Assembly: GCA_028876035.1 (NCBI GenBank)
Contig: JAGWTK010000171.1
Span: 1 to 7,909 of the forward strand
Direction of reading: 5' to 3'
From: Bacteroidota bacterium
GTDB taxonomy: Bacteria; Bacteroidota; Bacteroidia; Chitinophagales; Chitinophagaceae
Length of the DNA stretch: 7,909 nt
Below, piece by piece: positions 6,346 through 7,909 of the stretch (the stretch's first letter is position 1; the number at the start of each line of letters is the position of its first letter). The translations under genes and the position numbers were made by a program. The notes under the pieces are model-generated. The model made no database searches. It was not told the DNA's origin and saw nothing but the letters and a program-made list of their open reading frames with translations.

Positions 6346-7909
6346 TATCCTGAGCTTCGCATAATTCAACATAATCTTCTTCTCCCCGTTGAGTTCGAAT
6401 TTCACCGTAGCAATCGGATTGTGGGCAGAGCCTTCCATTTTGGTAACCTGTCCGAAACCAAATTTCTGGTGCTCCACTTTTTGTCCTTCTTTCAGATCAG
6501 ATGTATCGCTGGCCACAAAATCTGCAGACGGTGTATGTTCAACGGTGCGGGCAGGTGGTTTGGGCATTACATAAGAAGGCGCTTCTTTCTTTTTATTCGG
6601 CGGAGGGCCATAGCGTTTTTCTGCTTCGCCGGCTGAACTACCGCCATTGCTACCAAACCCACCCCCATTCATGCGCGTATAGGCGGGCGTATCAAATCCA
6701 AAAGAGGATTGGTTCCGCAGGCCGCCACCGGCAAAACTCCGATCCGTATACTGTTCAGGTATCTCTTCCAGGAAACGACTTGGTTCGTTTTGCACCAGGC
6801 TGCCAAACTTATAACGGGTATTGGCATACGTAATCCAGAGCTTGCGCTTGGCACGCGTTACCACTACATAAAACAATCTTCGTTCTTCTTCCAGCTCTTC
6901 GCGGGTATTTATGCTCATCGCACTCGGAAAAAGCATTTCTTCCAGTCCGGCCGCAAACACACAACCAAATTCTAGTCCCTTCGCTGCGTGAATGGTCATC
7001 AGCTTCACCGTATCTGCATTCGGGTCTTTTTCGTCTGCGTCGGTGAGCAGGGTAATCTGCTGGAGATAACTGCCCAGGCTTTTATCCACTACTTCACCTT
7101 CCTCGGTATCCGGACTCTCCGTCCATTCTTTGATTGAGTTCAGTAATTCCTGGATGTTTTCATAGCGCTGCACGCCTTCGGTGCTCTTGTCGTTGAACAG
7201 TTCTTTAACAAACTGTGTTTGCTTGCCCACGTGCACCGCTACTTCCCAGGCATTCTTGGTTTGCAGCATGCTGGCAAAGCTTTTTATCATCAGCACAAAA
7301 TTCTCAATTGCCTCGAGTGTGCCCGCTTTGAATCCAAACGTGCGTGCCCTTTCCAGTACTTCCCAGAAAGAAATATTGTTTTCATTCGCAGCCAGGATGG
7401 CGCGGTCGACAGATGTTTTACCGATGCCCCTTGCCGGAATGTTAATGATGCGTTTGAGCGCTTCTTCGTCTTTCGGGTTTACCAGCAAACGGAGATAGGC
7501 GATATAATCTTTGATTTCTTTGCGCTGGTAGAAGCTGATGCCACCGTATATGGTATAAGCAATACCCATGCGACGCAGGCTTTCTTCGAAAGAACGGCTC
7601 TGGGCATTGGTACGGTAGAGAATGGCAAAGTCGCGGTTATTAAAATGATTCCGCAGTTTTTGTTCCTGGATGGTGTCGGCGACAAACCGACCCTCATCGT
7701 TGTCAGATGCTGTGCGTACCAGTTTGATTTTTTCCCCTTCGGCGTTATCGGTAAACAGGCGCTTTTCTATCTGGCCCTTGTTGTTCGCAATAATTTCATT
7801 GGCTACATGCAGGATATTCTGCGTGCTGCGATAATTCTGCTCCAGTTTCACCACTTTCACATCGTCGTAGTCTTTTTGAAACTGCAGAATGTTTTGAATG
7901 GTGGCACCG
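6337..7909 (-). CDS. pcrA: ATP-dependent DNA helicase PcrA/UvrD, C-terminal part (5' end outside window)
   Basis: The frame is open to the window edge, giving 523 residues and starting with GATIQNILQFQKDY, the segment that follows the superfamily 1 motif III region. Numbered from the first whole codon, visible parts are LEQNYRST (motif IV, 22-29), LYRTNAQSR (97-105), IPARGIGKTSVDRA (157-170), VKLMTIHAAKGLEF (motif V, 301-314) and EEERRLFYVVVTRAK (motif VI, 340-354), which holds the arginine involved in ATP hydrolysis. A Gly/Ser- and Pro/Lys-rich linker (about 393-455) leads to a C-terminal Tudor-like domain (about 470-523, GQKVEHQKFGFGQV), which in PcrA contacts RNA polymerase. The protein unwinds DNA 3' to 5' in repair and at transcription-replication conflicts. 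The missing N-terminal part, probably about 270 residues, should hold Walker A and B. A GTG at 7860 is only an internal Val codon, because homology continues past it. The Tudor-like tail favours PcrA over UvrD as a name. Confidence 0.95.
   Translation of the reverse strand, partial: GATIQNILQFQKDYDDVKVVKLEQNYRSTQNILHVANEIIANNKGQIEKRLFTDNAEGEKIKLVRTASDNDEGRFVADTIQEQKLRNHFNNRDFAILYRTNAQSRSFEESLRRMGIAYTIYGGISFYQRKEIKDYIAYLRLLVNPKDEEALKRIINIPARGIGKTSVDRAILAANENNISFWEVLERARTFGFKAGTLEAIENFVLMIKSFASMLQTKNAWEVAVHVGKQTQFVKELFNDKSTEGVQRYENIQELLNSIKEWTESPDTEEGEVVDKSLGSYLQQITLLTDADEKDPNADTVKLMTIHAAKGLEFGCVFAAGLEEMLFPSAMSINTREELEEERRLFYVVVTRAKRKLWITYANTRYKFGSLVQNEPSRFLEEIPEQYTDRSFAGGGLRNQSSFGFDTPAYTRMNGGGFGSNGGSSAGEAEKRYGPPPNKKKEAPSYVMPKPPARTVEHTPSADFVASDTSDLKEGQKVEHQKFGFGQVTKMEGSAHNPIATVKFELNGEKKIMLNYAKLRIVE

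Noticed and set aside
7858..7860. GTG as the start of the helicase gene
   Set aside because: The frame continues upstream to the window edge with typical PcrA/UvrD sequence (GATIQNIL), so this is an internal Val codon.

Overview
The window looks like chromosomal DNA of a member of the Bacteroidota, probably Chitinophagaceae or a relative. The evidence is a secreted protease with a type IX secretion (T9SS) C-terminal sorting domain, a PAS histidine kinase of the soluble type common in that phylum, starts without clear Shine-Dalgarno sequences, and moderate GC. This placement is inferred from gene style, not from a database match.

Layout. (1) Positions 1-2231, minus strand: the first 743 codons of a putative lipoprotein with a planctomycete-type cytochrome c domain followed by DUF1549 and DUF1553; its C-terminus lies outside the window. 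(2) 2232-2363: a spacer holding AT-rich inverted repeats. (3) 2364-4859, minus strand: an 831-residue secreted subtilisin-fold protease in which the usual HGTH catalytic-histidine motif is missing. (4) 4860-5102: a divergent intergenic region with a compact G-quadruplex motif and weak promoter candidates. (5) 5103-6179, plus strand: a soluble PAS/histidine-kinase-like protein whose phospho-acceptor His is Asn. (6) 6174-6345: a convergent gene junction in which two tracts of the octamer GTTTAANN face each other around a hairpin core, with both stop codons inside the tracts. (7) 6337-7909, minus strand: the C-terminal 523 residues of a PcrA/UvrD DNA helicase; its N-terminus is outside the window.

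Nothing shows that these genes form one system. The cytochrome/DUF1553 gene and the protease are co-oriented and both exported, so they could share a transcript, but the 132-base gap and repeats between them leave this open. The kinase-like gene is divergent from the protease and could share a control region with it. The helicase is a housekeeping repair gene. No tRNA, rRNA, CRISPR array, transposase or obvious phage gene was seen. The items most worth a second look are the degenerate kinase, the protease active site and the facing octamer tracts.
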